The notes under the pieces are model-generated. The model was not told the origin of the DNA. It saw only the letters and a program-made list of their open reading frames with translations, and did no database searches. Of a DNA stretch of 64,000 nt, positions 1 to 8,682 are shown piece after piece. Source of the stretch: Sulfurospirillum diekertiae (GTDB lineage: Bacteria; Campylobacterota; Campylobacteria; Campylobacterales; Sulfurospirillaceae); the NCBI RefSeq assembly GCF_002162315.1, contig NZ_CP021416.1, forward strand, positions 2,306,207 through 2,370,206, written 5' to 3'. How positions within the stretch are numbered: the first letter of the stretch is position 1; each line of letters opens with the position of its first letter. A program made the position numbers and the translations under genes.

Positions 1-297
1 GTAGACACCCTCTCAGAGAGTTCTGTTGTTTTACATGTAAAGCTTGTCGACATTGAAAAACTCATCCATAAAGAGCTTGTTGATAAAGAGTTTGATGTCT
101 CTTTTCAGATTCCTACGGTTAAAGGTTTTTTAACCATGATCTCGGCAAAAGCAACGATTTTTAGCATTATTAACGAAACCATTGTGCTCAACATTCAACC
201 CAATACGTTCATGAAAACCAAGATAAGACAGTATGTTGCCTTGCGTCAAAATGGGCTCTTAGTCGATTTGAAACAGCAACTAAAGCATCTCAGCTAA
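1..297 (+). CDS. C-terminal 98 residues of an unrecognised protein (5' end outside window)
   Basis: The open frame enters from the left edge and stops with TAA at 295-297. I do not recognise the family. The visible part is soluble-looking and rich in Val, Ile and Lys, with alternating hydrophobic residues that suggest beta-strands followed by a C-terminal helix (ending LKQQLKHLS). There is no membrane segment. A TTTACATGTAAA copy at 30-41 is read in frame as Leu-His-Val-Lys, as in most other in-gene copies in this window. No start, upstream domain or operon partner can be seen. Confidence 0.6.
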   Translation, partial: VDTLSESSVVLHVKLVDIEKLIHKELVDKEFDVSFQIPTVKGFLTMISAKATIFSIINETIVLNIQPNTFMKTKIRQYVALRQNGLLVDLKQQLKHLS

Positions 298-552
298 AAA
301 GATCCAAACGCTTTGCTTGGCGCCTTTAGGACATCAAATGCGTAAGATTAATGAAGAAAAAGCTATGATATGCTATCCATACGAGGAATACTCCTCTAGT
401 TTTTTAAGGTCTTGCGTGATACATCAAGCCTTATTTATATATTTCCCTCACTGTAGAAGGTAAGGGAGCGTCTACATGTAACACTCTTTCGAGTCGATAA
501 ACCACTGTGACACAACGTCTCTTTATGACAATCCAAAAGGAAACCCCAATTT

Positions 553-1800
553 ATGTTATTTTCACAACTCAATCTTAGTGCCCCTCTTTTAAAAGCCGTT
601 CAAGATGAAGGCTACACAACCCCAACACCCGTTCAAGAAAAAGCGATTCCTCCTATTTTAGAAGGTCGCGATATGCTTGCAGGTGCGCAAACAGGAACAG
701 GAAAAACGGCTGGTTTTACTCTTCCAATTTTAGAGCTTCTGTCTCAAAAACCACGCAACAAAGTGAAACCCGTTCTTCGCGTGCTTATCTTAACACCAAC
801 GAGAGAGCTTGCAGCACAAGTACAAGAGAGCGTTAAAGCGTATGGCAAATACCTTCCATTTAAAAGTGCGGTCATCTTTGGAGGAGTAGGTATTAACCCT
901 CAAATTCAAATACTACGTGCTGGCATTGATATTCTTGTTGCAACACCGGGTCGTTTGTTAGACCATGTGTCTCAAGGGACTATCGATCTTAAACATATTG
1001 AAACGTTTGTACTCGATGAAGCTGATCGTATGTTAGACATGGGCTTTGTGAAAGATATTCGCCGTGTCATTGCTTTACTTCCAACCAAACGCCAAAACCT
1101 TCTTTTTTCAGCCACCTACTCCGATGACATTAAAAAACTCTGTGAATCCATCTTAAAAAATCCCGTCATCGTCGAAGTGGCACGCCGTAATACCTCCAGT
1201 GAATTGGTCAAACAGCGCGTCATTATGGTCGATTGTAAACGCAAAACTGCCCTACTCGCTAAGCTGATTCAAGAAAACAAATGGGAGCAAATTTTGGTCT
1301 TTACACGCACCAAACACCATGCCAACAAAGTTTCTGAGTATCTTGCGAAGATTGGTATCAACTCTGCTGCTATTCATGGCAATAAAAGTCAAGGTGCCAG
1401 AACCAAAGCGCTCGCTGATTTTAAAAATGGCTCCGTCAAAGTGCTTGTAGCAACCGACATTGCCGCACGGGGACTGGACATCGACCAACTCCCTTATGTT
1501 GTCAACCTTGAACTTCCAAACATTGCGGAAGACTATGTTCACCGCATTGGAAGGACAGGGCGTGCTGGAAACAATGGTGAAGCCATCTCTTTAGTGTGCG
1601 TGGATGAACATGAGTATTTACGAGGTATTGAAAAACTCGTCAACAAAAAATTTGAACGCGAAATTGTTGAGGGATTTGAACCCAATCCTGAGATTAAAGC
1701 AGAGCCTATTCAACAAGGTCGTGGTAGTAAACCACAAGGTCAACCGCGTCGCAGGGACAATGCCCCTCGCGAATACGTCGAAAAAAGAAGAAACAGGTAA
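553..1800 (+). CDS. rhlE: DEAD-box ATP-dependent RNA helicase, RhlE family
   Basis: A cytoplasmic RNA helicase that uses ATP to unwind or remodel RNA, for example during ribosome assembly, RNA decay or cold adaptation. The 415 residues show the full superfamily 2 set in order: Q-motif near residues 3-28, AQTGTGKT at 45-52, PTRELA near 80, TPGR near 130, DEAD at 155-158, SAT near 187, and in the second RecA domain ARGLD and HRIGRTGR. The basic, low-complexity tail ([15 protein letters not shown] region) is typical of RhlE proteins and probably binds RNA. The yaiI-like gene follows after 5 bases, so the two are likely co-transcribed. Family assignment is firm; the RhlE subfamily is chosen from the compact core and basic tail. 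Confidence 0.9.
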   Translation: MLFSQLNLSAPLLKAVQDEGYTTPTPVQEKAIPPILEGRDMLAGAQTGTGKTAGFTLPILELLSQKPRNKVKPVLRVLILTPTRELAAQVQESVKAYGKYLPFKSAVIFGGVGINPQIQILRAGIDILVATPGRLLDHVSQGTIDLKHIETFVLDEADRMLDMGFVKDIRRVIALLPTKRQNLLFSATYSDDIKKLCESILKNPVIVEVARRNTSSELVKQRVIMVDCKRKTALLAKLIQENKWEQILVFTRTKHHANKVSEYLAKIGINSAAIHGNKSQGARTKALADFKNGSVKVLVATDIAARGLDIDQLPYVVNLELPNIAEDYVHRIGRTGRAGNNGEAISLVCVDEHEYLRGIEKLVNKKFEREIVEGFEPNPEIKAEPIQQGRGSKPQGQPRRRDNAPREYVEKRRNR

Positions 1801-1805
1801 GCACT

Positions 1806-2249
1806 ATGATCTACGTTGATGCCGATGCCTTTCCCAATACGCTTAAAGAGATTCTGCTTCGAGCCGTCTTTAAGCGTAACATTACCACCCATTTTGTGGC
1901 GAATAAAAAAATACCGCTTCAGGACTCGCCTCTACTCACAATGATCATTGTCTCCCAAGGCGCGGATGAAGCCGATCACTACATCGTCGAACATGCCGTT
2001 GAGTGTGACTTGGTGATTACCGCAGACATTCCGTTAGCGGATAGACTGGTGAGCAAAGGCGTTCTTGCCCTCGATCCAAGAGGTACGATTTACGATGAGA
2101 GTAATATCAAAAGCATCCTTGCCATGCGCAATTTAATGCAAGAACTCCGAGATGCGGGTGAAATCACCGGAGGTCCTAGTGCCATTGGTGAAAAACAAAA
2201 GCGAGCCTTCGCTGATGCGCTCAATGCGCTCTTACAAAAGCGCAAATAG
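1806..2249 (+). CDS. YaiI/YqxD family protein (UPF0178, DUF188)
   Basis: A 147-residue protein of the YaiI/YqxD family, which has a PIN-like nuclease fold but no proven substrate. The family signature is visible: N-terminal IYVDADAFPN, the central DLVITADIPLADRL segment with conserved acidic residues, the DPRGTIYD motif and the C-terminal GGPSAIGEKQKRAFADAL helix. Length matches the family (about 145-155). It starts 5 bases after rhlE ends and is probably read from the same mRNA. Two TTTACATGTAAA copies lie immediately after its stop. The assignment is firm, the biochemical role is not known. Confidence 0.85.
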   Translation: MIYVDADAFPNTLKEILLRAVFKRNITTHFVANKKIPLQDSPLLTMIIVSQGADEADHYIVEHAVECDLVITADIPLADRLVSKGVLALDPRGTIYDESNIKSILAMRNLMQELRDAGEITGGPSAIGEKQKRAFADALNALLQKRK

Positions 2250-2251
2250 TT

Positions 2252-2283
2252 TTACATGTAAAGCGCAAAATCTTTACATGTAA
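2252..2283. repeat. Close pair of TTACATGTAA palindromes after the yaiI-like gene
   Basis: Two exact cores, at 2252-2261 and 2274-2283, lie two bases after the stop codon at 2249. Each can form its own short hairpin, and either copy can also pair with the other. They may contribute to transcript ends, but the T-run of a normal terminator is missing. Confidence 0.7.
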
Positions 2284-2415
2284 AGTTCTTAGCTCATTTT
2301 TTTCAATCCAATACTTTGCAGAATCAGGCAATGATATTACACAATCGTTCTACCCTCCCAGAACCTTTTCGTTTTATACTTTCATCACCAATATGATTAC
2401 ATGGAGATGACAGCA

Positions 2416-3408
2416 ATGAACACCAAAATACTTGGAAAAACGGATAGTAAAATCTCAAGCATCGGTCTTGGATGTATGGGTATGAGCTTTGCGTATGGGC
2501 AAAAAGATGACAATGAAAGCCTTGCCACCCTAAACCTAGCTTTGGAACTTGGCATCAATTTTTGGGATACGGCGGACATTTATGACAATGGCGTGAATGA
2601 AGAACTTATTTCCAAAGTTCTCATCCCCAATCGTGACAAAATTTTTATCGCGACTAAATTTGGCTTTCGAACACGAAAAACACATGGCGATGCCTTTGAG
2701 ATGTACCTTGATGGTTCACCCAAACACGCCAAAGAGGCGGTTGAAAAGAGCCTTCAACGACTGGGTATTGAGACGATTGACCTTTACTATGCACATCGTG
2801 TTGATCCAAACATTCCCGTTGAAGAGACCGTTGGAGCAATGAGTGACCTAGTCAAAGAGGGGAAAGTGCGTTACTTGGGACTCAGTGAATGTACGCCTGA
2901 GGATTTAAAAAAAGCCCATGCCATTCACCCTATCAGTGCGGTACAAAGTGAGTATTCTCTTTTAACACGTGGCGTGGAAGCCGAGATTTTACCGTTAACC
3001 AAAGCGCTTGGCATTAGTTTTATCCCTTTTTCACCGCTCAGTCGTGGGCTAATGAGCAATGCTTTGGATGTAAACACGCTTAAAGAGGGCGATTTTAGAA
3101 AGACACTGCCTCGTTACAATGGCGAGCATTTAGAAAACAATCAAAAACTCGCTACTGCCTTTGCAAAATTCGCTGCTGAAAAACACTGTACCCCTGCGCA
3201 ACTAGCCATTGCTTGGGTCATCGCTCAAGGCGATAATATCATCCCTATTCCTGGAACCAAACGAAGAAAATATTTGGAAGACAACGCAGGAGCAGTAGAT
3301 GTGAACTTAAGCACTTCCGATTTGAAAGCCATCGAGGCTATCGTTCAACGCTATCCCAATGTAGGGCCTCGTTACAGTGAACGCGAAACCAAATTTGTCA
3401 AAAAGTAA
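2416..3408 (+). CDS. Aldo/keto reductase (NADPH-dependent)
   Basis: A cytoplasmic oxidoreductase of the aldo/keto reductase superfamily (AKR12/13-like, YakC/IolS type) that reduces aldehydes or ketones with NADPH. The TIM-barrel catalytic residues are visible: Asp and Tyr in DTADIYDNG, Lys in ATKFGF and His in YYAHRVD, and the C-terminal NADP-binding [15 protein letters not shown] motif is intact. I chose ATG 2416 because GGAG lies 10 bases upstream; ATG 2401 and ATG 2407 are in frame but have no spaced ribosome site. The length is 330 residues. It is followed after 3 bases by an MFS transporter and then an AraC regulator, an arrangement common for aldehyde or quinone stress genes. Substrate unknown. 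Confidence 0.85.
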   Translation: MNTKILGKTDSKISSIGLGCMGMSFAYGQKDDNESLATLNLALELGINFWDTADIYDNGVNEELISKVLIPNRDKIFIATKFGFRTRKTHGDAFEMYLDGSPKHAKEAVEKSLQRLGIETIDLYYAHRVDPNIPVEETVGAMSDLVKEGKVRYLGLSECTPEDLKKAHAIHPISAVQSEYSLLTRGVEAEILPLTKALGISFIPFSPLSRGLMSNALDVNTLKEGDFRKTLPRYNGEHLENNQKLATAFAKFAAEKHCTPAQLAIAWVIAQGDNIIPIPGTKRRKYLEDNAGAVDVNLSTSDLKAIEAIVQRYPNVGPRYSERETKFVKK

Positions 3409-3411
3409 CCT

Positions 3412-4671
3412 ATGAGCAACCAACAAAAAATCTACTTACTCGCTTTTATGAGTTTTTTGGTCGGCACTTCACAATATATTATTGTAGGGGTGCTAGACCA
3501 AATCGCCACTTCCTTAAATATTTCGCTTTCCAAAGCGGGTCAATTGGTCAGTGTTTATGCCCTTGCAAGCGCTATTGGTGCTCCGTTAATCATAATGGTA
3601 ACGGCAAGAATGAGTCAAAAGGCACAGCTCATTCTCTCTTTGATTATCTTCATTATTGGTATCTTTGCGATGCTGTTGTTTCAAAGCTACCTTCTCATTG
3701 TCATCTCTCGTATGATTATAGGTGCGGGTGCGGGTGTGTTTATCGTCATCGCGTATGGTATCAGTGCGCAACTTGCCGAAAAAGGCAAACAAGGGGTTGC
3801 CATGGCAAATATCGCCATGGGCTTTAGCCTCGCTTTGGTTTTGGGAATTCCTCTAGGGCGTATGATTACGGCTGTGGCAAATTGGCAAACTATTTTTTGG
3901 ATGATTGGTATTTTGAGTCTGCTCTGTTTGGTGGTGGTACATAAAAGTATTCCAAAAACACTTTCGCAGACGCCTATTGCTTTAAGGGTGCAACTGGCCT
4001 ATCTAAAGCAGCCCAAAATTTTGTCGGCCCTTGGGGTGACGTTTCTCTTTTTTATCAGTTATGCCGTGATTAATACCTATATCATGCCACTTCTGTTTTC
4101 CATCCGTACAATCAGCGAACACGAAATCAGCACGATTTTATTAGCGCTGGGAATTACGAGTTTTATTGGAACAAAACTCGCAGGTTTTTTAGCCGATCAT
4201 GTCGGCATTGCACCCACGCTCATAGGCAGTATGTTGCTTTCTTGTGTCATGCTTGTGCTGCTTCTTTTGGTGTCACATTCACTGATCTTGACATCGCTCT
4301 TACTTCTTATTTGGATAAGTGCCGCATGGACATTCGGTCCCGCACAGAGTATTCATTTAGCCTTTATTGCGCCTGAAACTTCTGGCATACTGCTGAGCCT
4401 GAATATTTCGTTTGTCCAATTTGGCTTTGCCACTGGTGCAGCACTGGGAGGCATCAGCATTGCCCATTTACCAATTCATTCTCTGTATGGTATCGCCATT
4501 TTTTTTTGTGTTAATGGCACTCTTTCTGTTACTCTTTTCGCGAAAATGGCATTGAAAATTCTTTATACCTATGAACGTGTTATAATTTTCTCACAAGGAG
4601 TTTTTGATGGACACATCCCCTCAACGCTACAAAGAAGAACTCATTCAAATTATTTTGGCAAAATGTGCTGA
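3412..4671 (+). CDS. MFS drug-efflux type transporter (DHA1), 3' end out of frame
   Basis: An inner-membrane proton-driven exporter of the DHA1 family with about 12 membrane helices, close to sugar/arabinose efflux and drug exporters. It starts 3 bases after the aldo/keto reductase. As read, the frame runs to 4671 and overlaps the next gene by 65 bases, and its last 55 or so residues look unlike any MFS end. At 4499-4507 there is a run of nine T. With eight T the frame would continue as a hydrophobic twelfth helix (FFVLMALFLLLFSRKWH) and stop at 4553-4555, leaving a normal 51-base gap before the AraC gene. So the extension is most likely an artefact of a one-base homopolymer insertion. The first 11 helices are intact. 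Confidence 0.75.
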   Translation: MSNQQKIYLLAFMSFLVGTSQYIIVGVLDQIATSLNISLSKAGQLVSVYALASAIGAPLIIMVTARMSQKAQLILSLIIFIIGIFAMLLFQSYLLIVISRMIIGAGAGVFIVIAYGISAQLAEKGKQGVAMANIAMGFSLALVLGIPLGRMITAVANWQTIFWMIGILSLLCLVVVHKSIPKTLSQTPIALRVQLAYLKQPKILSALGVTFLFFISYAVINTYIMPLLFSIRTISEHEISTILLALGITSFIGTKLAGFLADHVGIAPTLIGSMLLSCVMLVLLLLVSHSLILTSLLLLIWISAAWTFGPAQSIHLAFIAPETSGILLSLNISFVQFGFATGAALGGISIAHLPIHSLYGIAIFFCVNGTLSVTLFAKMALKILYTYERVIIFSQGVFDGHIPSTLQRRTHSNYFGKMC

Positions 4672-5524
4672 AGAAGGCGCGATGAAAACGGCTATTCCCT
4701 CATTAAGTTTTTACACCACAACGACAAATACCGAGTGCATCCCTGCCATTTATGAACCTTCGTTGTGTCTTGTGTTGCAAGGAGCTAAAATCTTACTCTT
4801 GGGAGGAACGTACTACCGGTATGATGCTTTAGGTTACGTACTTGCCTCCACGCATATGCCCACACGTGTCCGCATTACAGAAGCTTCAACAGAGCATCCT
4901 TTTATCTCATTGAAACTTACCTTTACGATGGAAGATATTTTTGAAGTGATGAAAGAGACGGAACCTAAAGCGATGTGTGTGGCTATGCGAACACCCGAAC
5001 GTGGGCTCTGTTTTGGAGAAAGCAACACACCGCTACTGGATCCACTCATGCGCTTAGTGCGTCTGCTGGATACGCCTCAAAACATCAAATTTATGGCTCC
5101 TCTGATTATGAAAGAGCTTTTGTACATCGTGATGAGCGATAAAGGTGGTGAATTCTTGCGAAAATATTTGATGGATGGCAGTAGTACCCAACAAGTTGTG
5201 AAAGTTATTTCAAAAATTAAAAATGATTTTGCCGAAAACATCAATATAAAAGAGCTTGCCAGAACGTTTGCAATGAGCGAATCTTCGCTTTACCATAACT
5301 TCAAAAAAGTCACGCTTATGAGTCCGTTGCAGTTTCAAAAAACACTGAGACTTGAAGAAGCCAGACGCATGCTTTTAACGCAAGGTCTTGACGCAAGCGA
5401 AGTTGCTTTTGCTGTCGGATATGAAAGTCCATCACAATTTAGCAGAGAATACGTGCGCATGTTTGGACTTCCACCTAAAACGTATGCAAAAACGATTCAT
5501 CACGATGCGGAAAATATTGCCTAA
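4607..5524 (+). CDS. AraC-family transcriptional regulator (AraC_N type, YqhC-like)
   Basis: A 305-residue DNA-binding regulator. The N-terminal half is the AraC_N cupin-like domain (EPSLCLVLQGAKILLLG, with the preceding YEP motif, is the typical signature). The C-terminal ~100 residues hold two helix-turn-helix motifs (IKELARTFAMSESSLYHNF and ASEVAFAVGYESPSQFSREY). ATG 4607 is chosen because AAGGAG ends 6 bases upstream; the TTG at 4604 is less likely. A TATAAT at 4581-4586 may be its own -10 box. Regulators of this type (E. coli YqhC) control neighbouring aldehyde reductases, so the aldo/keto reductase and MFS genes just upstream are plausible targets. That link is inferred. Confidence 0.85.
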   Translation: MDTSPQRYKEELIQIILAKCAEEGAMKTAIPSLSFYTTTTNTECIPAIYEPSLCLVLQGAKILLLGGTYYRYDALGYVLASTHMPTRVRITEASTEHPFISLKLTFTMEDIFEVMKETEPKAMCVAMRTPERGLCFGESNTPLLDPLMRLVRLLDTPQNIKFMAPLIMKELLYIVMSDKGGEFLRKYLMDGSSTQQVVKVISKIKNDFAENINIKELARTFAMSESSLYHNFKKVTLMSPLQFQKTLRLEEARRMLLTQGLDASEVAFAVGYESPSQFSREYVRMFGLPPKTYAKTIHHDAENIA

Positions 5525-5527
5525 TTT

Positions 5528-5553
5528 TTTACATGTAACGCGTTACATGTAAA
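5528..5553. repeat. 26-bp perfect palindrome built from two TTACATGTAA copies
   Basis: Cores at 5529-5538 and 5543-5552 are separated by CGCG, so the whole segment reads the same on both strands. It starts 4 bases after the AraC stop codon (5522-5524) and could act as a terminator hairpin or as a doubled protein-binding site. Confidence 0.7.
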
Positions 5554-5638
5554 CGTTTTATTGAAATATGCAACTTTTATAGAGAATTGTTCTACACTTG
5601 ATGATTCAATCACCTTTATATTCAAACAAAGATACCCT

Positions 5639-6601
5639 ATGAACACATTAAATTTTGATCCTAAAACACAGCGCTTTCAGAATCTCTATCCTATTAAAAC
5701 ACCCAAAATGACCTTAAAGCAAAGCCTTCGCGCCGCACAAGAAATTCTTTACAAATCGGCTCAGAAAATCCCTACGAGCAAGATACCACAAATCAAACCC
5801 AATCTTGAAGCATTTGAAAAAGCCAGCGATAGGCTCAAATTCATCTGGTTTGGACACTCTACGGTTCTGCTCAACATCGATGGTATTAAGGTGCTCCTTG
5901 ATCCTATGTTTTCACTCTATGCCTCGCCTATCAAAGGAATCATTAAACGCTTTCAACCACCCGTATTGATGCTCAAAGAGTTGCCTTATATCGATGTTAT
6001 CGTGATTTCACATGATCATTATGACCATTTAGATAAAAAGAGTATCCAATTTTTCAAAGACAAAGAGACACGCTTTGTGGTACCTCTTGGCATTAAACGC
6101 TATATGATGAAATGGGGAATATTGGAGCAAAAAATCGTAGAGCTTGATTGGCATGAATCCTATCAAATGGACTCCATACACTTTACCGCCACCCCAGCCC
6201 ACCATTTTTCAGGCAGAAACCTTTTGGGGCACAATAAAACACTGTGGGCTTCATGGGTTATCAAAGGGAAAAATGCAAACGTATTTTTCAGTGGAGACTC
6301 AGCGTACAGTCCCCATTTTAAAGAGATTGGTGAGCGCTATGGAGCATTTGATGTGGCTTTTATGGAAAATGGTCAGTATGATAAACGCTGGATTAATGCC
6401 CACATGATGCCAGAGCAGACCGTTCAAGCGATCAAAGATATTCAAGCAAAGTTTTTTGTTCCCATTCACTGGAGTATGTTTAGGCTTTCACCTCATCACT
6501 GGTTAGATCCGATCATCCAATCGCTGAAAATTACAAAAGAGCAGAACGTCCTTATACTCAACCCTTTTCTGGGTGAAATCATGAGCATTCCTTTACACTA
6601 G
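5639..6601 (+). CDS. Metallo-beta-lactamase fold hydrolase (UlaG/NAPE-PLD-like)
   Basis: A probable two-metal hydrolase of the MBL superfamily, 320 residues from ATG 5639. The metal site HxHxDH is at residues 125-130 (SHDHYDHLD), a further His is in TPAHHFSGR, the bridging Asp in FFSGDSAYSP and the last His in VPIHWSMF. The FIWFGHSTVLLNIDG strand and the HHFSGR and WAS motifs resemble the N-acyl-phosphatidylethanolamine phospholipase D/UlaG branch. The frame is also open upstream to a TTG at 5561, but that N-terminus is not conserved-looking. It stands alone between the AraC gene and a convergent YkgJ-type gene. Substrate unknown; no signal peptide. Confidence 0.8.
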   Translation: MNTLNFDPKTQRFQNLYPIKTPKMTLKQSLRAAQEILYKSAQKIPTSKIPQIKPNLEAFEKASDRLKFIWFGHSTVLLNIDGIKVLLDPMFSLYASPIKGIIKRFQPPVLMLKELPYIDVIVISHDHYDHLDKKSIQFFKDKETRFVVPLGIKRYMMKWGILEQKIVELDWHESYQMDSIHFTATPAHHFSGRNLLGHNKTLWASWVIKGKNANVFFSGDSAYSPHFKEIGERYGAFDVAFMENGQYDKRWINAHMMPEQTVQAIKDIQAKFFVPIHWSMFRLSPHHWLDPIIQSLKITKEQNVLILNPFLGEIMSIPLH

Positions 6602-6605
6602 CGTT

Positions 6606-7229
6606 CTAGGAAACCTCTAATTCTTGATCTTTCGTTTGCGTATAAAGCCAGAAATGTTTTAAAGACTCTAAGTGCATTTTGATGTATTGATTATCACTGG
6701 GTTGGGTGTATTTGAGAAGCGATATTCCCAATAAATCACCCACATACTCAAAATGATCCAAATTTTGAATACTTTCAAGAAAAGCATGGGTTGCTTCAAG
6801 TTTTTCAACGAAATTTTCCAATCTGTGGGTAGCAAAGGCATTGTTTAATTGCCCATCATAGCATAAAGAGTATCCAGAGTCCTGATTGACAGAAGGACAA
6901 GCAGTGTCGATAAATATGTGCTCAAAATAAGGACTTACGGGATAAAGCTTACACGCAGGTGGTCTTTGCAAGTAGATGCTACATTGTTGATTGACATAAT
7001 ATTTACAATAATTCTTCCCATCATTTAAGAGGACATACGCTACTAGTTTTTGCTCTTTGACACTAAAAAGAATCGGAAAATTTTTATAAACCTCTTCGAA
7101 ATCCTCTAAGATAAGAGGAGACGCGGCAAAACCCTTAGCCCCATTGCAACAGTGACCTTCACAGGTTGAACAACCGTGAAAATGAAAATCGTGACTTTTG
7201 ATATTGACAAAACTTCCTATACTTTCCAT
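6606..7229 (-). CDS. YkgJ family cysteine-cluster protein
   Basis: A 207-residue protein of the YkgJ/PF03692 family, thought to bind zinc or an iron-sulfur cluster. The signature cysteines are present: CSTCEGHCC near the N-terminus (residues 20-28 or so), C in NYCKYY, C in QQCSIY, RPPACKLYPV and TACPSV. No membrane segment. I place the start at ATG 7229; a GTG at 7238 is in frame too. The last codon lies 4 bases from the end of the convergent MBL-fold gene. Function in the cell is not established; members are often annotated as flagellin N-methylase-like proteins. Confidence 0.75.
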   Translation of the reverse strand: MESIGSFVNIKSHDFHFHGCSTCEGHCCNGAKGFAASPLILEDFEEVYKNFPILFSVKEQKLVAYVLLNDGKNYCKYYVNQQCSIYLQRPPACKLYPVSPYFEHIFIDTACPSVNQDSGYSLCYDGQLNNAFATHRLENFVEKLEATHAFLESIQNLDHFEYVGDLLGISLLKYTQPSDNQYIKMHLESLKHFWLYTQTKDQELEVS

Positions 7230-7238
7230 AAAACCCAC

Positions 7239-7608
7239 TTTGCTATCAACGTTATTGTGTCTCTTTACATGTAAAACAAGATGCTACTTGACGCCTAGAA
7301 AAGCATTATCCATTCCTTGTTTTATGAAGGAAGATTCAAAAGGGTATGTCATTCTTGAGTATTCTCCTTTTTGGATTATAATGCTTTACATGTAAAATCT
7401 AACTAAAAAAGTTTATCACCTAAAACCCAAGAGATTGTTGTGTATAAAGCGTTTGGGGAATTAGTCTTTAAAGAAGATTTTTAACTATTTTCTTTGGAAA
7501 ATCCACCTCCATTGAGTCATAAAACCCTTTACCTGTTGTAATCAAATCGTAATTAAATCCCACTAAAATTTGAGCGTTACAAAACCAAACTTGACAAAAA
7601 GGATTTCT
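7239..7608. other. Gene-free region upstream of pstS
   Basis: No coding frame of convincing quality. It holds two TTTACATGTAAA copies (7264-7275 and 7385-7396), 121 bases apart, and towards its right end the probable PhoB-type site at 7538-7559 and the pstS ribosome site (AAAAAGGA at about 7595-7602). It must contain the promoters of the leftward YkgJ gene and the rightward pst operon. Confidence 0.6.
7538..7559 (+). promoter_or_regulatory. Probable phosphate box: tandem 11-bp direct repeat upstream of pstS
   Basis: GTAATCAAATC is followed directly by GTAATTAAATC, two 11-base units differing at one base, 50 bases before the pstS start. PhoB and related OmpR-family regulators bind pairs of direct repeats spaced 11 bases apart. 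The base sequence is not the E. coli Pho box, so this assignment rests on architecture and position only. Confidence 0.5.
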
Positions 7609-8604
7609 ATGAAAAAAATGCTTCTTCTCTCTGCATTAGCAGCGGTTAGCCTTATTGCAGCAGATAAAATTAGTGGTGCAGGTGCTAGTTTCCCAGCTCC
7701 TATTTATTACCAATGGGCTCACACCTATGAGGCAGCGACAGGTATTCAAGTCAATTATCAATCCATCGGTAGTGGCGGTGGAATCAAACAAATCCAAGCG
7801 CGTACCGTAGACTTTGGTGCATCTGATGAGCCATTGGAACCTGCAAAATTGGCTGCAGATAAACTTTTACAATTTCCAGCCGTTGTCGGTGCAATCGGTT
7901 TAGCGTACAATATTCCAACACTTGACGGCAAAGAAGTTAAACTATCTAACGCGGTTGTCGAGGGAATTTTCATGGGTACGATTACCAAATGGAATGATCC
8001 AAAAATCGCAGCAGACAATGCTGGCGTTACACTCCCTGATTTAGCAGTAACGATTGCTCACCGTTCAGATGGTAGTGGTACAACATGGAACTTTACTTAC
8101 TGGTTAGACAAAATCAGTCCAGCATGGCATGAGAAAGTAGGTTTGGGTAAAACCGTTCAATGGCCAATTGGTATCGGTGGAAAAGGTAACGAGGGTGTTA
8201 CAAATATGATCAAACAAACTCCAGGTTCAATCGGTTATGTTGAGACTTCTTATGCTGAAAAAAACAACCTTCCAATGGCAACCATTCAAAGTGCTGAAAA
8301 AACTTGGGTAAAACCAACCACTGCAACGATTAAAGCAGCAGCAGCCAATGCTAAATGGAAAGCAGAAGAAGGATTTTATCAAATCCTAGCCAACCAACCA
8401 GGTAAAGAGACCTATCCAATCGTAGCGGCAACCTTTATCTTATTGCCAACTGAAAAAGTAGCAGAAAACAAAAAAGTAGCAACATTCTTTGACTACTCAT
8501 TTGAAAAAGGTGCGGAAGAAGCACAAAAATTGGGTTATATTCCCCTTCCAAAAGAAACAATTACCGCTATTGTTGCTTATTGGAAAGCAAACGGCGCTAA
8601 ATAA
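7609..8604 (+). CDS. pstS: Phosphate ABC transporter, periplasmic substrate-binding protein PstS
   Basis: Captures inorganic phosphate in the periplasm and delivers it to PstCA. The 331-residue precursor has a signal peptide (MKKMLLLSALAAVSLIAA). The mature part opens with ISGAGASFPAPIY, the classic PstS N-terminus with phosphate-binding Ser/Thr, and shows the DFGASDEPL, HRSDGSGTTWNFT and GGKGNEGVTN motifs. I chose ATG 7609 with AAAAAGGA upstream; the longer frame from 7570 would bury the signal peptide. It is the first gene of pstSCAB and is followed by a strong hairpin that probably keeps its mRNA level above the membrane genes. Probably induced by phosphate starvation. Confidence 0.95.
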   Translation: MKKMLLLSALAAVSLIAADKISGAGASFPAPIYYQWAHTYEAATGIQVNYQSIGSGGGIKQIQARTVDFGASDEPLEPAKLAADKLLQFPAVVGAIGLAYNIPTLDGKEVKLSNAVVEGIFMGTITKWNDPKIAADNAGVTLPDLAVTIAHRSDGSGTTWNFTYWLDKISPAWHEKVGLGKTVQWPIGIGGKGNEGVTNMIKQTPGSIGYVETSYAEKNNLPMATIQSAEKTWVKPTTATIKAAAANAKWKAEEGFYQILANQPGKETYPIVAATFILLPTEKVAENKKVATFFDYSFEKGAEEAQKLGYIPLPKETITAIVAYWKANGAK

Positions 8605-8615
8605 TACTAAACTAT

Positions 8616-8640
8616 TAAGCAAGGGTTTTCCCCTTGCTTA
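8616..8640 (+). terminator. Intra-operon hairpin between pstS and pstC
   Basis: TAAGCAAGGG, a 5-base loop and CCCTTGCTTA form a perfect 10-bp stem 11 bases after the pstS stop, followed by a T-rich stretch a few bases on. Hairpins in this position behind binding-protein genes usually act as partial terminators or 3' mRNA stabilisers, so that the binding protein is made in excess. Confidence 0.7.
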
Positions 8641-8682
8641 GCGTACTTTTTTATCTTTATAGGACAAGGAACCATTGAACCA

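Noticed and set aside
1252..1542. 96-codon open frame opposite the RhlE gene
   Set aside because: It lies wholly inside a conserved helicase gene on the other strand, has no ribosome site and encodes nothing recognisable.
4556..4671. Real 38-residue C-terminal extension of the MFS transporter into the AraC gene
   Set aside because: The tail is unlike any MFS end, contains the AraC ribosome site and promoter, and disappears when the T9 run is read as eight.
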